From Betaproteobacteria bacterium HGW-Betaproteobacteria-7 (GTDB lineage: Bacteria; Pseudomonadota; Gammaproteobacteria; Burkholderiales; Rhodocyclaceae): 64,000 nt of DNA. The translations under genes were made by a program, and so were the position numbers. The stretch spans positions 62,001-126,000 of the forward strand of contig PHCE01000012.1 in assembly GCA_002840765.1 (NCBI GenBank), read 5' to 3'. Each line of letters opens with the position of its first letter. Position 1 is the stretch's first letter. Shown here piece by piece: positions 61,874 through 64,000 of the stretch. The notes beneath the pieces are model-generated. The model saw only the letters and a program-made list of their open reading frames with translations. It was not told the origin of the DNA and did not search any database.

Positions 61874-62821
61874 ATGCAGAACGTCAACGACATGTTGTTG
61901 TTCGCCCAAGTGGTCAAGGCGCGCAGTTTTTCCGGTGCGGCTACCCGCCTGGGTATTTCCAAATCGCGGGTCAGCAAGTCGGTGGCCCGGCTGGAAGCTG
62001 AGCTCGGCGTTCAGCTGCTGCAGCGCAGTACCCGGCGGCTCAGCCTGACCGAAGTCGGCGAGGCCTATTTCGAGCATTGCGACCGCATCCTCGACGAACT
62101 GGCCCAGGCCGACAACACCATCGGCAGCCTGCATCGCGAGCCGCGCGGCCGCTTGAAGTTCAGCGCTCCGGTGGCTTTCAGCACCCTGCACGTGGCCCCG
62201 GCGCTGGCCGATTTCATGGCCCAGTATCCCGACCTGTCGGTGGACATGACCATCAGCGACCGCCTGGTCGATCTGGTCGAGGAGGGTTATGACCTGGCAC
62301 TGCGCATCACCCCGGAGCCGGGGCTGAACTTCGTCGCCCGGCGTCTGGCGCCGATCCGCCGCAAGATCTGCGGCAGCCCGGCCTACCTCGCCCGTTGCGG
62401 CGTGCCACAGGCACCGGCGGACCTTGCCGCGCACAACTGTCTCGACTACACCTACATGAACGCCCAGGGGATGTGGCACCTGCACGGCCCGGAAGGCGAG
62501 GTGACCGTGCCGGTCGCCGGCAACCTGCGCATCAACGATGACGAGGCGCTGTCGCAGGCCGTGCTCGGTGGCCTCGGCCTGGCCCTGCTGCCGACTTTCA
62601 TCGTCGGCAGCGAACTGCAGGCCGGGCGGCTGGTCGAAGTGTTGCCCGGCTACGTGCCGGTCGAGCGTTTCATTTATGCCGTCCACCTGCCCAATCGGCA
62701 TCTGCCGCTGAAAGTACGGGCCTTCATCGACTACCTGCAGCAACACTTCGGTGAGGAACCCTATTGGGATCGGCCACCGGCACCGGGAGAAGAACGCCTG
62801 TGGCTGGGCCGCAGTCGCTGA
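61874..62821 (+). CDS. LysR family transcriptional regulator
   Basis: LysR-type regulator (315 aa). The N-terminal winged helix reads MQNVNDMLLFAQVVKARSFSGAATRLGISKSRVSKSVARLE, followed by the effector-binding domain (APALADFMAQYPDLSVDMTISD..DLALRI) of the CrgA/DsdC-like group. The ATG at 61874 is chosen by family alignment over the ATG at 61793. A GTTT-N13-AAAC dyad at about 61848-61868 may be an autoregulatory site. It precedes a PQQ-dependent sugar dehydrogenase by 13 nt, so they may be co-transcribed. Confidence 0.88.
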   Translation: MQNVNDMLLFAQVVKARSFSGAATRLGISKSRVSKSVARLEAELGVQLLQRSTRRLSLTEVGEAYFEHCDRILDELAQADNTIGSLHREPRGRLKFSAPVAFSTLHVAPALADFMAQYPDLSVDMTISDRLVDLVEEGYDLALRITPEPGLNFVARRLAPIRRKICGSPAYLARCGVPQAPADLAAHNCLDYTYMNAQGMWHLHGPEGEVTVPVAGNLRINDDEALSQAVLGGLGLALLPTFIVGSELQAGRLVEVLPGYVPVERFIYAVHLPNRHLPLKVRAFIDYLQQHFGEEPYWDRPPAPGEERLWLGRSR

Positions 62822-62834
62822 CAAGGAGAAGAAC

Positions 62835-63983
62835 ATGCGCAAGGGATTGATCGCCGCCGGCCTGCTGGTCCTGACATTGAGTGGCCTGGCCGGCGCCGCC
62901 GGCCAGCCGGTGCGCAGCGAAAAGGCGACGTTTCGCGTCGCCATCGTCAGCGAAGGCCTGGAGCACCCTTGGGCCGTCGCCTTCCTGCCCGACGGCCGCT
63001 TTCTGGTGACGGAGCGCCCCGGCCGGCTGCGCCTGATTGCCGCCGATGGCCGCGTCGACCCGCAACCGGTGGCCGGCGTGCCGCCGGTGGCCGCAGTCGG
63101 GCAGGGTGGCCTGCTCGATGTAGTTTTGCATCCCAATTTCGCCGACAACGGCTGGGTCTACCTCAGCTATGCCGGTCCCGGGCCAGGCGGCAGCGGTACC
63201 GAAGTGGCACGCGGCCGTCTGCTCAGCGATGCCCGCGGCAGCCGCCTCGAAAACCTGCAGGTGATCTATCGCCAGCAACCGAAATCGAGTGCTCGCGTGC
63301 ATTTCGGCTCGCGCCTGGTGTTCGACCGCGCCGGCTTTCTCTACATCACCCAGGGCGACCGTGGCGAGATGGAGCGCGTCCAGCGCCTCGACGACCTGGC
63401 CGGCAAACTGGTGCGCCTGCATGACGACGGCCGCATCCCGGCCGACAACCCGTGGCAGGGGCAGGCCGGCGCCCGGCCCGAAATTTTCAGCTTCGGCCAC
63501 CGCAGCGTGCAGGGCGCGGCGCTGCATCCGACGACCGGCGAACTGTGGACGCACGAACATGGCCCGCAGGGCGGCGACGAAATCAACATCGCCCGCCGTG
63601 GCCTCAATTACGGCTGGCCGGTGATCACCTACGGCGTGAATTACGGCATCGGCACCAAGATCGGTGTCGGCACTCGGAAGGCGGGGCTGGAACAGCCGCT
63701 GCATCAATGGACGCCGTCCATCGCGCCATCCGGCATGGCTTTTTACACCGCTGACCGCTTCCCCGGTTGGCGTGGTGACCTGTTCGTCGGCGCCCTGAAA
63801 TTCCAGATGCTGGTCCGCCTCGAACTCGAACTCGACGGCGACCGCGTGGTCCGCGAAGAACGTCTGCTTACCGGCCGCGAAGGGCGCATCCGCGACGTTC
63901 GCCAGGGGCCGGACGGCCTGCTCTACCTGCTGACCGATGCGGCGGACGGGAAACTGCTGCGGATCGAGCCGGTGAAGAACTAG
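62835..63983 (+). CDS. PQQ-dependent soluble aldose sugar dehydrogenase
   Basis: Periplasmic six-bladed beta-propeller quinoprotein (382 aa, Asd/YliI type) that oxidises aldose sugars with PQQ. A signal peptide (LIAAGLLVLTLSGLAGAA) is followed by LEHPWAVAFLPDGRFLVTERPGRL, GLLDVVLHPNFADNGWVYLSY, FGSRLVFDRAGFLYITQGDRG, the PQQ/Ca region FSFGHRSVQGAALHP and HEHGPQGGDEIN. AAGGAGAA precedes the ATG. The gene is complete, and nothing further is seen in the last 17 bases of the window. Confidence 0.92.
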   Translation: MRKGLIAAGLLVLTLSGLAGAAGQPVRSEKATFRVAIVSEGLEHPWAVAFLPDGRFLVTERPGRLRLIAADGRVDPQPVAGVPPVAAVGQGGLLDVVLHPNFADNGWVYLSYAGPGPGGSGTEVARGRLLSDARGSRLENLQVIYRQQPKSSARVHFGSRLVFDRAGFLYITQGDRGEMERVQRLDDLAGKLVRLHDDGRIPADNPWQGQAGARPEIFSFGHRSVQGAALHPTTGELWTHEHGPQGGDEINIARRGLNYGWPVITYGVNYGIGTKIGVGTRKAGLEQPLHQWTPSIAPSGMAFYTADRFPGWRGDLFVGALKFQMLVRLELELDGDRVVREERLLTGREGRIRDVRQGPDGLLYLLTDAADGKLLRIEPVKN

Positions 63984-64000
63984 CGGACTCCGCACGCGCC

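Overview
The window is a chromosomal stretch of a GC-rich, respiratory betaproteobacterium. Gene content and order (rpsT-DUF3579-argDFG, DUF2788, a Hox hydrogenase, the Anbu/ATP-grasp/alpha-E cluster, MaoC-PTA fusion with ackA and fabI, class I PHA synthase, PedF-type cytochrome) fit the Rhodocyclales (Dechloromonas/Azonexus-like). This assignment is inferred from recognised families and not from a search. No rRNA, tRNA, CRISPR array, insertion sequence or prophage was recognised.

Layout. 1-4.6 kb (minus): a type IV minor pilin operon fimT-pilV-pilW-pilX-pilY1, with pilY1 running off the left edge. 4.8-11.4 kb: rpsT, DUF3579, a small Cys-rich protein convergent with an orphan ParA, the arginine genes argD-argF-argG, then DUF2788-ppnP-yajQ. 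11.4-15.9 kb: a glutamine amidotransferase whose start overlaps that of a divergent retropepsin-like protease, a coiled-coil protein, a NUDIX hydrolase, a CobD/CbiB-family protein and a thiolase. 15.9-19.1 kb: the Anbu proteasome-homologue operon (ATP-grasp, alpha-E, Anbu) behind a sigma-54-type promoter. 19.1-20.7 kb: an alkB-alkA alkylation repair pair. 20.7-26.6 kb: a Na/Pi transporter, small DUF proteins, YidB, a GNAT, a PAS-GGDEF cyclase and a poorly conserved membrane-anchored protein. 26.7-36.4 kb (minus): B12-dependent nrdJ, a broken small membrane gene, an AAA ATPase, MaoC-pta and ackA, a phosphatase/kinase-like pair, and fabI.

36.6-41.8 kb: the bidirectional NAD-reducing hydrogenase hoxFUYHW, followed by a lipoprotein and a periplasmic protein. 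43-47.9 kb: a MocR regulator, norEF without norCB, ccoG, a small conserved protein and UspA. 47.9-55 kb: a beta-CASP exonuclease, phaC, and a run of overlapping or closely spaced genes encoding a methyl-accepting-type hairpin protein, an ODP-like di-metal protein, a hemerythrin, DUF2249, a 12-TM membrane protein and SirB2. This run looks like an oxygen/redox-sensing unit. 55-60 kb: a sigma-54 activator (AcoR type) facing a sigma-54 promoter that drives pedF, a periplasmic binding protein, a PQQ-associated beta-propeller and a cytochrome b561. 60-64 kb: gdhA, rnk, a LysR regulator and a PQQ-dependent sugar dehydrogenase.

Together the genes describe a motile or twitching, facultatively respiratory cell. 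It has hydrogen oxidation, PHA storage, acetate/acyl-phosphate metabolism, periplasmic quinoprotein oxidation and denitrification accessories. The most unusual parts are the MCP-hairpin/di-iron/hemerythrin block, the kinase-phosphatase pair, the Anbu operon control region, and the duplicated ackA 3' end next to a gene with an in-frame stop.
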